Origin: Globodera rostochiensis
Lineage: Eukaryota > Nematoda > Chromadorea > Rhabditida > Heteroderidae
DNA: 64,000 nucleotides
Assembly: GCA_018350325.1 (NCBI GenBank)
Contig: JAEVLN010000013.1
Location: 372,001 to 436,000, forward strand
Direction of reading: 5' to 3'
Program-made: the position numbers and the translations under genes
Shown: positions 12,531-23,078 of the stretch, in pieces
Layout of the letters: each line of letters starts with the position of its first letter
How positions within the stretch are numbered: the first letter of the stretch is position 1
Notes under the pieces: generated by a model
Told to the model about the DNA's origin: nothing
The model's input: only the letters and a program-made list of their open reading frames with translations
Databases searched by the model: none

Positions 12531-13059
12531 CAAAGCATGTCATATTTTTTGAAGCCAACCAAAAAGCCAATTCCGACGGCAGAGCCGGCAGCGTCCTCAA
12601 AAGCCAAAAGAAGGCCAAAACCTGGCCGCCAAAACCATCCGGCTTCACCAAAGCCTACCAAACAGAAGAAGGCATCGGTCATCGCCAATTTCCCTCCGAA
12701 AATTGCTATATTTAATCAGCCTTTTTTGGTACGATATTCACACTTAAACAGCCCCTGCTGATTTAATATTTATAGGCGCCTTATTCTAATTCTGCCGACA
12801 TGTTCCACTTGGTACCAGGCCTGAGAATTGCGAGCGTTTCGTCCATGTCTATCCCACCGTTTTGTCCAACACCAAACACCACAAAGAAATTACAGCGCAG
12901 CCAGCACTATATGTCATCGCCAAAATCTAGGAACAAACGCCTTCTTCTTGTGCCTTTCACGATGAAAATGGATATATTTCATCAGCCCGTTTCGGTAACA
13001 AAGAGTCCAACAGTGTTTTATGATGATGTTTTTTGTAGCGTCGTTGTTGGCCCGCAGAT

Positions 13060-13450
13060 TTGAACAGACGCGACATGCTTCTGACTCGTATTGGAACCGG
13101 AGACAAATCTTCCATCCGCCTCCTGCAGCAACTTATCCGGGACATCTGTTACAAGAGATGGCTGTACAGCGACTACTCACCCCTCGAGCACACCTCAAAA
13201 CTGCGCGGTGGTGCAGAAGACGAAATTCACGACTCTGCAACAGCCCAACAACATTCGTTCCTGAACAACCTTTTCCTGACTAAGCAAATGAGCCGTGAAA
13301 ACGCTTTTGCTTCTCTACGCTCGACTTTTGGTCCCGAAACAGTAGATCATGGCTTATATCGAAGATGGTGGAGCAATTTCGGCCGCGGGGACTTCATATT
13401 ACACAGCAGAGGAAGTACTAAAATAATTAGTTACTGTGCAAACATATAGT
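13060..13450 (+). CDS. Mos1-type HTH-like segment within the transposon
   Basis: A 129-residue open frame. Its second half, about residues 64-110, has the spacing of the N-terminal helix-turn-helix of mariner/SETMAR proteins: a short helix, an 'ENAFASLRSTFGPETVD' segment, then 'LYRRWWSNFGRGDF', ending in an F-x-R-G-D/N-F signature. The first half ('DKSSIRLLQQLIRDI') resembles a stretch in the 11731 frame ('NKSHIAHLRNLVADI'), which hints at an internally duplicated module. The role is unknown; a DNA-binding module of the element or a fragment of another transposon are both possible. Confidence 0.4.
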
Positions 13451-13995
13451 TTAACAGGACCATCACCGAACTTGGTTGCCGTTGAATTGGAAACGCGCGC
13501 CCAGGCGAACAAGGTGTTAACAAATGCCTCTTCAACTCCTCGCACATCACGCACAAAACATCCGATTGGCAAAAAGCGAACTGCAAAACAGCGAGAACTG
13601 TCAAACCTTCAAGACCTCCATTCAACGTCTGCTGATCCAGGGCTGCCGATAGAGAAATTGCGCATTCTATCTGGTACATGTTCTTCCCTTAACTTTCGTG
13701 ACTTTATGTTTAAGTTGCTCAACCTGTAACGCTAGATGATGCTATCGACATGAACACCATGCTAAGTGATGAACAGCAGTTAGCGCTAAATGAGTCTCAG
13801 GCCTATGAGGATGTTACGGGTGCTTCAGACTTCATCGGACCAGGCCAGCAAGACATGCTGCAGGATCTTGGCATCGCAACTTGTGGTTTGTACTGCCTTT
13901 TATTAAGAACACCTTATATAATCTTATCCAGAGGTGCAAAAGGAATCTTGCCCACTACTAAGAGAACCAAGCGGTCGTTTTGCCAGAACAATGAA

Positions 13996-14330
13996 GTGCG
14001 TTTTTTGTGACCTGCCGCTGAATGCGATGCAAGGATATGGCTCTTTTGAATGCGGCCACAAATTTCATTGGGAAAATGATTTTAAAGAATGGTGCTTTTT
14101 TACCAAAAAATATCTTAATGGTTAATTATTTAGGCTTTCAAATGACGTGACTAAACGCTGTCCGGTTGGTAAAAAATGTGCGAAGACCAGACCTTCAAAT
14201 AAGTGTCCGCAATGCAAACAACAACTAGGCGTTGGCTGTTTTGAAACCGCTTGCTATTGCTCGCAAGTCCTCCGTGCCACGGATTTGCATGCAGATGAAC
14301 TTGAGGAAAAGTAAACGCGCTTACAATAAA
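13996..14330 (+). CDS. Cys/His-rich RING-like segment
   Basis: Translation from 13996 begins 'MKCVFCDLPLNAMQGYGSFE' and continues with CGHKFHWE, which is the CxxC...C-x-H-x-F-H pattern of RING-type zinc ligands. After a likely short intron around 14125-14155 it reads 'CPVGKKC' and 'CPQCKQQ' and stops near 14313. A second Cys/His cluster follows at about 14380-14520 (CNICNKLF, then CCLTYCHHNCW). These look like one or two zinc-binding modules (RING or degenerate RING) belonging to the transposon gene. An E3 ligase activity cannot be claimed from this. Confidence 0.4.
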
Positions 14331-15084
14331 ACATGTAATACATTAAAACTTACTTAGACTTTGTTCAAATGGTGGGCTGTGTTTACAATGCTCTGCTCCA
14401 CACCCTGGGTTTTGCAACATCTGCAACAAGCTGTTTTCTTTGACCGATGAAGGACTTCCACCTACTAAAGTTTTCTTGCCTTGCTGTTTGACTTATTGCC
14501 ACCACAACTGCTGGTATTCATAGGTTATACCCATGCCCAAACAATTGCTTTATTCATAAGGTACGAGCCCGAACCAAAACAGACATGTACCCGCTCATGT
14601 GGTAGCCCGTGGAAAGGCGTACAAGACATCGAATACATGTGAATATGAGCGATAAAAATAATATAAATTTAAATCCCTTATATAGTCCCGCATGCCACGT
14701 CATTGAACCGGCTCAACAACGGCTGATTGCCAAGCCGCGTGGTTGCTTTGGAGGCAGAGCAGTCCGCCCTGAACACCAAATTCGTCCATCTTCGGCTCTT
14801 TCTGTCATGTTCAGCCAATCGACATTGGATTCAGTTCTCATGCCTCCACCATCTTTGGCACCAAGGCGCAGCCAACGACAAAGCAGATCTACCTCACGCT
14901 TCAGCTCCGAAATGTGGTCCCCTCAGCATGAAGTCTTCGAGCCCATAACGAATCAATGCGCAACTCCTCATTCCAAACATTTTGGCGTTGGATGCGGTGC
15001 TTCTTCTGCGAAACATCTCCCGGAGTACTACGACTCACTTGCGGTAGTATCATCAACACCCCTGTTATTTACATTTAAATCAAT

Positions 15085-16541
15085 CAGAAACCGTGTAACT
15101 GCCCATTCTGTGGCGCGCTGTGTTTGCACTCTGAGGGCACTGGCCCAACAGCCTTCGCCAAATGCTGCGCTAAAGGCCGCGTTGATCTGCTTGTCCGTTT
15201 CAACGACCTTCAAAATCGCCCTGGTGAACTGATGGCGCTGCTGTACAACCACGACACTGGCATTGTCCGAATGCGCGACGCCCTGTTCAAGAATGCGCTA
15301 GCTTACAATAGCCACTTGTCATTCGGCCAAATCCAGCTTCAACTCAGCACGGACAAGCGCGCCTACGACAAGCGCATCATCAAATGTAACAACATGATGC
15401 AGTTTGCTGTCTGGGATTTCAATCCGCCTTCGTCAACTTTGCCCGCATTGCATGGACAACTTTTCACCATACCACCGGCTGACGCGCAAACACGGCTATC
15501 AGAAATTTCGACTGATCACAACCTTTCAGTTCGTTCAGAATTATCACACATTACTTACCAATTTATTATAGCCGGAACTGATGCAATTTTTGTTCGACGT
15601 TTTACGGCGCTACCATCCTTACGCCGATTTGTATCAGACTGCAGCTGAAACGTTCCGACAACTTCCCCAGCAGGAACAAGTCAACCTTCGCATGCTTTTG
15701 GTTGACTCAACACCGCATGGCGAAGACCGAGTCTTTTCGGATGATGTTGTTCGCCCTGCTCCAATTATCGCACCTGCCGATCTGCAAAATGTTCAGCAGA
15801 TTCACCCAGGCAGACTCGGTGTTCAAACTGTTGATGGCAGCCGTCTTGTGGCACAAGTAATATATATAATGCGAGATATTTTGAAATTGCTTTTTTCAAG
15901 TTTTACCTGGACGATGGATCGAACGTTGTGCCTTCGAATCCTTACGACGTTGTGTTGACTGGACGTTTTGGGAGCGGAAAACGACACATGAAATGGTCCA
16001 ACAGGAACATCGACCCAGCACTGTTCCCACTACTGTTCAGCCGAGGCCAATGCGGCTTTGGTAAACGTCAAAATGCTGATCCGCTTATCAATATATATAT
16101 ATAGAACGTGGACTGCCGCTACGGCTTCGGGAGGGCGAACACGTGGACTCACACCTGTTGCTGAGAGATGCCCAACAAAATGTTGTTCCGGAAACAGATG
16201 AACTTGGAGAAGAAGCTGAGTTCCTTGGCCCAACAGTTGAACGCGTCTACAATCGCCGAGACAAAGTCTCTTTTGCACAATGGTTCCGGTACATGTCGCA
16301 AATACGTGGCGCAAACTGGCGCAATCCTCACTGGCTCTGGGACTGGGGCACCATTGCCCAACTCTACACGTTGACATTCAACAACAGAGCTGAGGCCCAA
16401 AAAGTCCAGTACATGAAGCGCAAACAAGGCCAACGTCGTCTTGTACTACCAAACTCCTTGATCAATTGGCTTGAAGCTCTCCGGAACAAACAAGGCATAA
16501 CTGAAACATTCTTTAAGCAAACACATATCGAAGTTTAAGGC
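15085..16541 (+). pseudogene. Helitron polyprotein, N-terminal Cys-rich region
   Basis: Begins near 15097 with a CPFCGALCLHSE zinc-ligand motif, the usual start of the conserved region of Helitron replicase proteins. It continues through a region with 'ALAYNSHLSFGQIQLQ' and 'LHGQLFTIPP', corresponding to the family's 'ALAFTS...HGQIYH' segment. After short introns (about 15540-15570, 15855-15900 and 16075-16105) it reads 'RGLPLRLREGEHV' and then a long frame to 16535. An in-frame TAA at 16536-16538 separates it from the Rep domain that follows directly. Either a splice site I cannot place or a nonsense mutation explains this. Confidence 0.6.
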
Positions 16542-17740
16542 TTGCAAGGTCCAATTGGTCGGGTGTACATGACCGACGAGCATTTCCGCGGATCACGACA
16601 ATTCTACCAGCGGGAATATGCTAATTGTATGACCATCTGCCGCGAATTTGGACCTCCCGACCTTCTGGTCACCTTTACGATGAGCCCGGATTGTCCAGAG
16701 CTTCAAGCTATGCTGGGCACTGATGCGGGAGGAAAACAACAGCAGTGGTTTGACCGCCCAGACCTTGTGTGCAGACTCTTCGTGGACAAACTGCAAGAGC
16801 TGTACAAAGACCTCACCGAACGCGGCGTTCTCGGACCCGTTCGTGCTTGGTTTGGCGCACTGGAACATCAATTCCGGTAAATATGCAAGTTAAAGACGCA
16901 CAAAACTATGCAACTTTTAAATAGTGGTCTACCGCACGTTCACACTGCCATTATTCTGGACTGGGACCGAATGCGCAACATGGGCAAAATCCAAACGCCC
17001 GCAGACTACATCGATGAATATATTTCTGCTGAAATACCGCCAAATCCCACAGGACGGACAAAAGAAGCGGCCCAACAACGTGCTCTTCACAAGACCATCA
17101 CCACCAAAAACATTCACACATGCTCAACGAAACATTGTCTACAAGATGGCAAATGCAGAAAACACTTCCCGGTTCATACGAGCTGAATGCCTATTTGACC
17201 CTCTCTTAACTTCCTGTAGAAACCGTTTGAGTACGACAATGTGCACTCGGAAAACGCCTATCCTCGCTACAAGCGCCGTCCACCGCCGCCTTCAATCCAA
17301 GAAGCCCAGCAAAATCCGCAATTATACGGTCGCGAAATTCAATACAAGGACCTGCGTGGCAAACTAATTCGCAAGGACAACTCGCACGTCGTGGCTTTCA
17401 GCCCATTCCTGTCGAGCAAATATGTCGCTCAGTAAAATTCATACTTTTTTGTGACAAAATAGCTGAGTTCTTTGCAGCATCAACGTCGAGTTCGTCGCAG
17501 GAGAAGGATGCATAAAGTACTTATGCAAGTACATGATGAAAGGAGCGGACATGGCCTTTGTCCAAGTCACGGATGCCAGTACAGGCCAAAGTGCGGTGAA
17601 CTACGACGAAATGCAGCAAATTCGTTTGGCTCGCTACATTTCCTCCATGGAAGCTTATTTGCAGCAGCTGGGAACACCTCTCATACGGAGATCTCACCAA
17701 GTAAGCGTTCCCGAACAATATGCACATCTGCACCATTAAA
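16542..17740 (+). pseudogene. Helitron Rep (HUH endonuclease) domain
   Basis: The Helitron_like_N domain in order: 'GPPDLLVTFTMSPDCPEL' and 'RPDLVCRLFVDKLQEL', then after an intron (16879-16921) 'GLPHVHTAIIL' containing the HUH metal-binding HxH. Next come a Cys-rich 'CSTKHCLQDGKCRKHFP', an intron (about 17170-17219), and 'YKRRPPPPSI'. After the intron donor at 17435 comes 'HINVEFVAGEGCIKYLCKYM', with the catalytic two-tyrosine arrangement Y-x3-Y. The reading continues across 17700 as 'HQVSVPEQYAHLHH'. This domain nicks and transfers single strands in rolling-circle transposition. Its key residues are intact, but the surrounding element is broken. Confidence 0.75.
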
Positions 17741-18620
17741 AAGGTCGATGAATTGGACGTACACGGACCACAGGGACATCGAATTGCTGTGGAGCAAGGA
17801 TTTGAAGATGTGGAGCAACAGCAAAATGCCTTTTGTGAAGCGGCTCAAGCAGAAGAAGAGCGGCGGAACGCTGGCCAAGAACGTGTCACACAATTGACCG
17901 CTTATTTTGCATACAATGAGCAGTGCCAGGACGATGCGCTGCATTTGACCTATGCAACTGCATTCAAAAAGCTCTGGTACGATGCGGCGAAGAAGGAGTG
18001 GAAGCTCTACGTTCAAGAAAATCGCGCTGGTCACAAGCTTTGCCGCCTAAAGACAGTCTCACCATCAAATCTGGAACTTTTGGTACTACACATACGTCCT
18101 CTTAGCATGTAGAAGATTGTCTGCCATTTAGGCTATACGTCAACTGTTGCTCCACGTCCATGACCCGACCAGCTGGGTTCACCTCCGAACTGTTGACGGC
18201 ACCATCCTTCCGACGTTTGTGGACGCTGCCCGTGCACGCAATCTAATGTCCGACATGACCATTTGGCTGAACACTATCAAAGAAGCCTTCAACACCAAAA
18301 AATCGATAAAGCAACGCATACGTTGGCTTGCCGTGTTCCTCGCCACCGCAAACTTGACTAACGGAGCAGCACTTTTGGAAGAAATCATGAAAGACGCCAA
18401 CAACTGGCTTGTGAGTACCAAAGTTGCCAAAGCATCGCCTGAACAACAACTGCAATATGTCCTGCGCGCGCTTGAGTGGTTCCTTCTTGCAAATGGCATT
18501 CGTCCGGACACTGAAAGCAGAGAAGATGGTACTTACGAGACAGCATGCGAACACATTGGACTGCCACGACCCGAAGGCATTCACATAGCCAAAACTTATG
18601 TACGGGTTAAAAAATCCTGA
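17741..18620 (+). pseudogene. Helitron Rep-helicase linker region
   Basis: Contains 'LTAYFAYNEQC' and 'LHLTYATAFKKLWYD', matching the family's 'LTAFFELN...LTYAEFP..YVWD' region. After an intron near 18081-18130 comes 'HLRTVDGTILPTFVDAARAR', the family's 'DG..Y.TFKEAC...GLL' segment that precedes the helicase. The frame ends in the first base pairs of the satellite starting at 18585, exactly where helicase motif I (Walker A) would be expected next. Confidence 0.65.
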
Positions 18621-19585
18621 AGTGCTGGTTTGTAAACTTTGAGAAGCCATAACTTTCTTCAAATTGGTTTCCCTCCTCGGGAAATTGCTTGCATATTCGT
18701 GCTCAGCTCGATGAGCTTAATCGAATGGTATATGAACTGCTCGATTTCGTTACAAAAAAGTAAAACACTCTATAAAGTTTTATCCGAAAAGTTGAAGCAT
18801 TATGCGAGAAAAATCATGCTAGACAATGGGGCGCTATGAGAAAAAAGATAGTCGGTTTTCAGGAGTTGGAAAATAAAAAGATTGAGCATTATGTTAGAAA
18901 AATTATGCTAGACAATGGGGCGCTATGACAAAAAAGATAGTCGGGTTTCAGAAGCTGGAAAAAAAGTTAGTTGTTTTTAAGGAGTTTAAGAAAAAAATGT
19001 TAGAACGTTCTAGGCTTTATAAGGTTATCACAGCAAAAATTTTATAAATTGAGTAACTTATGGTCTAGGTATCTCATAGAAAAATTTATAGCCAAAACTT
19101 ATGTACGGGTTAAAAAATCCTGAAGTGCTGGTTTTGTAAACTTTGAGAAGCCATAACTTTCTTCAAATTGGTTTCCTCGGGAAATTGCTTGCATATTCGT
19201 GCTCAACTCGATGAGCTTAATCGAATGGTATATGAACTGCTCGATTTCGTTCAAAGAACAAAAAGTAAAACACTCTATAAGGTTTTATCCGAAAAGTTGA
19301 AGCATTATGCGAGAAAAATCATGCTAGACAATGGGGCGCTATGAGAAAAAAGATAGTCGGTTTTCAGGAGTTGGAAAATAAAAAGATTGAGCATTATGTT
19401 AGAAAAATTATGCTAGACAATGGGGCGCTATGACAAAAAAGATAGTCGGGTTTCAGAAGCTGGAAAAAAAGTTAGTTGTTTTTAAGGAGTTTAAGAAAAA
19501 AATGTTAGAACGTTCTAGGCTTTATAAGGTTATCACAGCAAAAAATTTTATAAATTGAGTAACTTATGGTCTAGGTATCTCATAG
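18585..19585. repeat. Two tandem ~503-bp units with nested 90-bp repeats
   Basis: Unit 1 (18585-19087) and unit 2 (19088-about 19585) are about 97% alike. Both start in 'atagccaaaacttatgtacg' and end in 'aacttatggtctaggtatct'. Within each unit 'gctagacaatggggcgctat' occurs twice, about 90 bp apart. The array interrupts the transposon's helicase region and has no coding capacity. Confidence 0.85.
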
Positions 19586-19679
19586 CAAACCTACGCATAC
19601 AACTGCCATCATGCATGGTATAGCATAGGAGCACTAAACAATAAATGTAAGACATGGTATTTAGGTTGTAATTGAACGT

Positions 19680-20553
19680 GACGCACTGATTGAATTTGTT
19701 TTCCCATTGGATTTGCTCAAAGACCCTATCGCACAGTGGGCTCAATTAGAAGGAAGGGCTATTTTGTGTCCACTCAACAGGGAGACTTTGGAGTTGAACA
19801 ACATTATAATGGTTTTATTGCGCCTGTGTATTCTTTGCATTCTATTGTTATAGGACCGGTTGCCGACACGCGAAAGAGTCTATACTGGCTTTACAACTCC
19901 TGTGAGTGATGAAACAACCGTTGACGTTGGTCTCCAAAACAATGTGGCTGACGTCAACTACGAAAACCTATCGCGGCTTACACCGCCTGGAATTCCCGAA
20001 CACAATCTTCGTGTCAAGGTTGGAGCCGTGATGATGATCATCACAAACATTTCGCTGGAAGAGGGACTGTGTAATGGGACGCGAGTCCAAATAATGGAGC
20101 TGTTCACGCACATCATTCGCTGCCGGATCCTGACCGGAACACACCGAGGCAACACGCATGATCTCCATGTTGCTCGCTTTTTGTTCGGCGGTGACCCAAG
20201 GGCGCCCCATGAGGGTTTACTGCGATGCGAACGCATCCAATTTCCTCTTCGCCCAGGCAGTGTTATGACAATCAACAAGGCACAAGGTAGCATTGCGTTT
20301 TCTACTGATACAAATAAGTCGCTCAGGCCAAACCCTTACCCATGTTGGCATTCTTCTCGATCGTTCGCAATGCTTCGCCCACGGTCAATTGTACGTGGCC
20401 CTTTCTCGAGTGCGGCAAGCAGAAAACATCAAAGTCTGCACCAAACGACCAGATCGTCTCGTCAAAAATATCGTCATGACAGACCTCCTGGACCCGGTTG
20501 ACCATGAATCGCCAACTGCACCAGACGCTACACTTGCTGACGATCCAGTATAA
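19680..20553 (+). pseudogene. Pif1-type helicase C-terminal part of Helitron
   Basis: Reads 'LIEFVFPLDLLKDPIAQW' and 'RAILCPLNRETLELNN'. After an intron (about 19809-19854) it reads 'DRLPTRERVYTGFTTP', then 'LTPPGIPEHNLRVKVGAVMM'. Helicase motif V follows as TINKAQG, is split by an intron (20287-20327) and continues QTLTHVG. Motif VI reads 'FAHGQLYVALSRV'. This is the second RecA-like half of a Pif1/Helitron helicase. The first half, with Walker A and Walker B, is absent upstream, so no ATPase could be made. Confidence 0.75.
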
Positions 20554-20659
20554 ACTACAAAAATTACTTGGTGCTTGCAACGAACAGTTTAGTTCCCACA
20601 CGAGCCTCCAGCGGAAAACGAACTGCCCATCAACCACGAGCATACAACAAGACCATCGC

Positions 20660-21412
20660 CCTCTTTGTCCACACCGACAACGCGACCAGCTCGACAACCT
20701 TCGAGTTCGCCTGTGACTCTCAACCTGGCCCAAGGAGTGACACGGGATTTGTTGCGCAAACTCGTCGTCGTGAAAGGCGATATAACAAATCAACATGTCT
20801 TCATCGTTGTGAACGCCGCCAACAGCAAACTGGAAAAAGGGGGTGGTGTCGACGACGCGATCCACAGAGCATGCAGCTTTGAGCTTTCGCTGCTGCGTTT
20901 GGAACTCCAAGACCATCTGGAGTCCTTCAATGGGGCACTACCTGCTGGCACAGTCGTAATGACTCCTGCTTACGGGGATTTGCGTGACCACATCGAATGT
21001 AAGAACACAGAAATTGGTGCCAACACTAATATTTAAGACATTGCTCACGCTGTCGCCCCTGTCGTCATGGGCTCAACACCAGCGACTGACGACATTCAAG
21101 CTTTGAAGAAGTGTTATTCAAACGCGTTGGACCATCTGATGGCTACCGAAATCCCACCTGAGCGGCCTCAGCCTAGGACCATTGTATGAGACATTCACTA
21201 ACCGACGTTATAAATTTATACAAATTGAGGCATTCCCTTGCATTTCTACGGGCTCCAAAGGTTTCCCTCGCGCTGTCGCCGCTAATTTGGCTTTCGAAGC
21301 TGTGCTTAACTGGCTGGCAGAAGACCTTGAGCGCGCTGACAAAGTTTCAGAAATTAATTTTGTCACGTTTGCCAACGAAGACTTTTTGCTGTACAAAGAG
21401 CTTGCGAATAAA
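20660..21412 (+). CDS. Macro domain of the transposon polyprotein
   Basis: Reads 'VVKGDITNQHVFIVVNAANS' followed by KLEKGGGVDDAIHRA, the ADP-ribose-binding core of macro domains: the G-D-I-T strand, the NAANS loop and the glycine-rich GGGVD loop. After an intron (21000-21036) comes 'YIAHAVAPVV', then another intron (21184-21221) and 'IAFPCISTGSKGFPRAVA', the second ligand loop. A helix-strand end follows (INFVTFANEDFLLYKEL). Macro domains bind ADP-ribose, and some remove it from proteins. The key loops look intact. It sits between helicase and OTU segments with continuous exon phases, so it is probably part of the same protein. Confidence 0.75.
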
Positions 21413-21469
21413 GTAAGCAGGAAATAACACGCATTTGTCAATAGCTGATTCCATAGACAAAACGGCAAA

Positions 21470-22303
21470 TTGTTGGCTCGCGGACCACAACTCCTTGCAG
21501 CAATCAACGCACTCCAGACTGTGTCATCCCATCCTGCGCTCCGTCTACTTCAATCCATCATCAAAACACCGTCCGCTGCGTCAACAACGTTGGACTAGGC
21601 GACTGCTTCTACCGGTGAAGACCCTTCATTTTACGCAAAGCAATTCTTATTTAAGCGCAATCGCCATTTCGTTGTTTGGCTCTGACAGTGAAACGATCTC
21701 CGACCTGCTCCGCGTTGCCGCTTCACGTCAACTTTCCTCGATTCTTCAAAACATCAACTACTTCCCCAGGCAGCAGTATGCGACCCGCAACGCATTCCTG
21801 GAACATCTGCAACTTGCACTCCTGGACATTGAGCGTCCGCGGTGGTTCGACCAAAACTTGGAGGCATACGCCAACTACATTGCAATGCCATTCCGCAAAA
21901 ATGGTGGATGGGCTCAATTGGACGATGCTTATATGGTTACGATTCTGCTCCGGCGTCCTATTGCCATTGTCCACCCGAACGCAACACGCGCCCAATTGCA
22001 AGCGCATGCCGCGCAATGGAATGACAACAACCAATACCCGCAAGTCATTGACGTCTACTTTCCTGACGGAATAGCTCGGGTATAGTCAGTTCTTACTTCA
22101 CAACGTAGCTCGAACATTTGCAGCGAATTCAAAACAACATGCCGCTCGAAGACCTGCAGCAGTTCAACCTGATCAATGACAACGGGTCAGGCCAACTATT
22201 CCAGCGTCAAGTGACCAACGCAATTGTGCTCTGGTATAATGGCCTCAACCATTTTGAGACCATTGTTTCGGTATACAAGCTTATTCAGTTGACTGGTAAA
22301 TAA
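21470..22303 (+). CDS. OTU-type cysteine protease domain of the transposon
   Basis: Reads 'NNVGLGDCFYR', then an intron (about 21620-21654), then 'AIAISLFGSDSETISDLLR'. This matches the OTU catalytic D-x-x-C-x-F/Y-R-A pattern, here with the Cys directly after Asp. The middle contains 'YIAMPFRKNGGWAQLDDAYM', the OTU segment after the catalytic helix. After an intron (22081-22123) the C-terminus reads 'NAIVLWYNGLNHFETIVSVY', with the expected catalytic His. OTU domains cleave ubiquitin-type linkages or process polyproteins, and they are known in the Helitron2/Helentron lineage. The stop is TAA at 22301. Confidence 0.75.
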
Positions 22304-22517
22304 AAATATGTTAAGTCTCCACGCGGCGCAGAAGCTTCTGAAGGGAGTGAGTTCATTGAGCATTTTGACGCATCAATACCACCAGCCTTTTTTTGATAAT
22401 TGATGGAAAAAATTAAGATCATGTTTTGTTAATTGTTTGTTTATATATCAAATTTGTTCTTTGCTTGAAGGGTTGCGTTATTTTTCCATATTGTTTAAAG
22501 TCCGGTTACTAATCCTT

Positions 22518-22558
22518 GCTACACTCTAGGGTGGTGTTCGCATTTCCTAGAGTGTAGC
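22518..22558 (+). other. Perfect 13-bp-stem hairpin, possible Helitron 3' end
   Basis: GCTACACTCTAGG (22518-22530) and its exact inverse complement (22546-22558) enclose a 15-nt loop, followed by T8 at 22563-22570. Helitrons usually carry a hairpin close to their 3' end. The canonical CTRR terminus is not visible, but Helentron-type ends differ. Confidence 0.5.
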
Positions 22559-22570
22559 CGGCTTTTTTTT

Positions 22571-23070
22571 ATACCATTGTTTCTAAAATATGTCTATAGC
22601 CAAAGGATTTAGTAACCTGCCTTTTTTTGTTTGTTTGATATAAACTTATTTGAATTTTTCTTTGTTAAAGTGTTTTAAATTTGCTTGCAATATATCAATT
22701 ACATTTGTTGCAAAAAACAATGCAAAGACATATACAATACATGCAATGGGGCTAACAACAATTTACAAATTATAACTTAAATTTAAGAAAAGGAGAGGGG
22801 GGGGGGGGGGTGCTTCGCTAAAGAGACTACCTTCACGTGGTGCGAAGTGTGAGTACTTATTCTGTCAAATGAATAAGGAAACTAAAAGTCTCAAAAATGT
22901 TATAGAGCGTTTTGTGTTAAGTTTGGTTACAATCGGGCAAAAACTGACAAAATTAACAGCTTTTTAGTGAATGCCGAATTTGCGGATTTTAGGTAACAAA
23001 TGAGGATTTTTTAATGCTCCGATGCGGATTTTAAAAATTTTAAGATCGGAGCCCTGGTTATAAATATTTA
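22571..23070. other. No gene recognised
   Basis: AT-rich spacer with a G13 run near 22797-22810. I see no gene, RNA or repeat that I can name. Confidence 0.5.
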
Positions 23071-23078
23071 ATTTAGAC

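Larger units (their letters stand above)
11450..22565 (+). mobile_element. Degenerate Helitron-type rolling-circle transposon
   Basis: All parts of a Helitron polyprotein appear in order on the + strand, separated by short introns. They are a Cys-rich N-terminal region, the HUH Rep domain (HVH near 16932, two-tyrosine KYLCKY near 17512), the Rep-Hel linker, a Pif1-type helicase C-terminus, then macro and OTU domains. A strong hairpin followed by T8 lies about 215 bp after the last stop and may be the 3' terminus. Both ends are uncertain; the left end is placed at the first coding-like segment (ATG 11458). The copy is probably dead, because the helicase lacks motifs I-III and there is an in-frame TAA at 16536. 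Confidence 0.8.
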
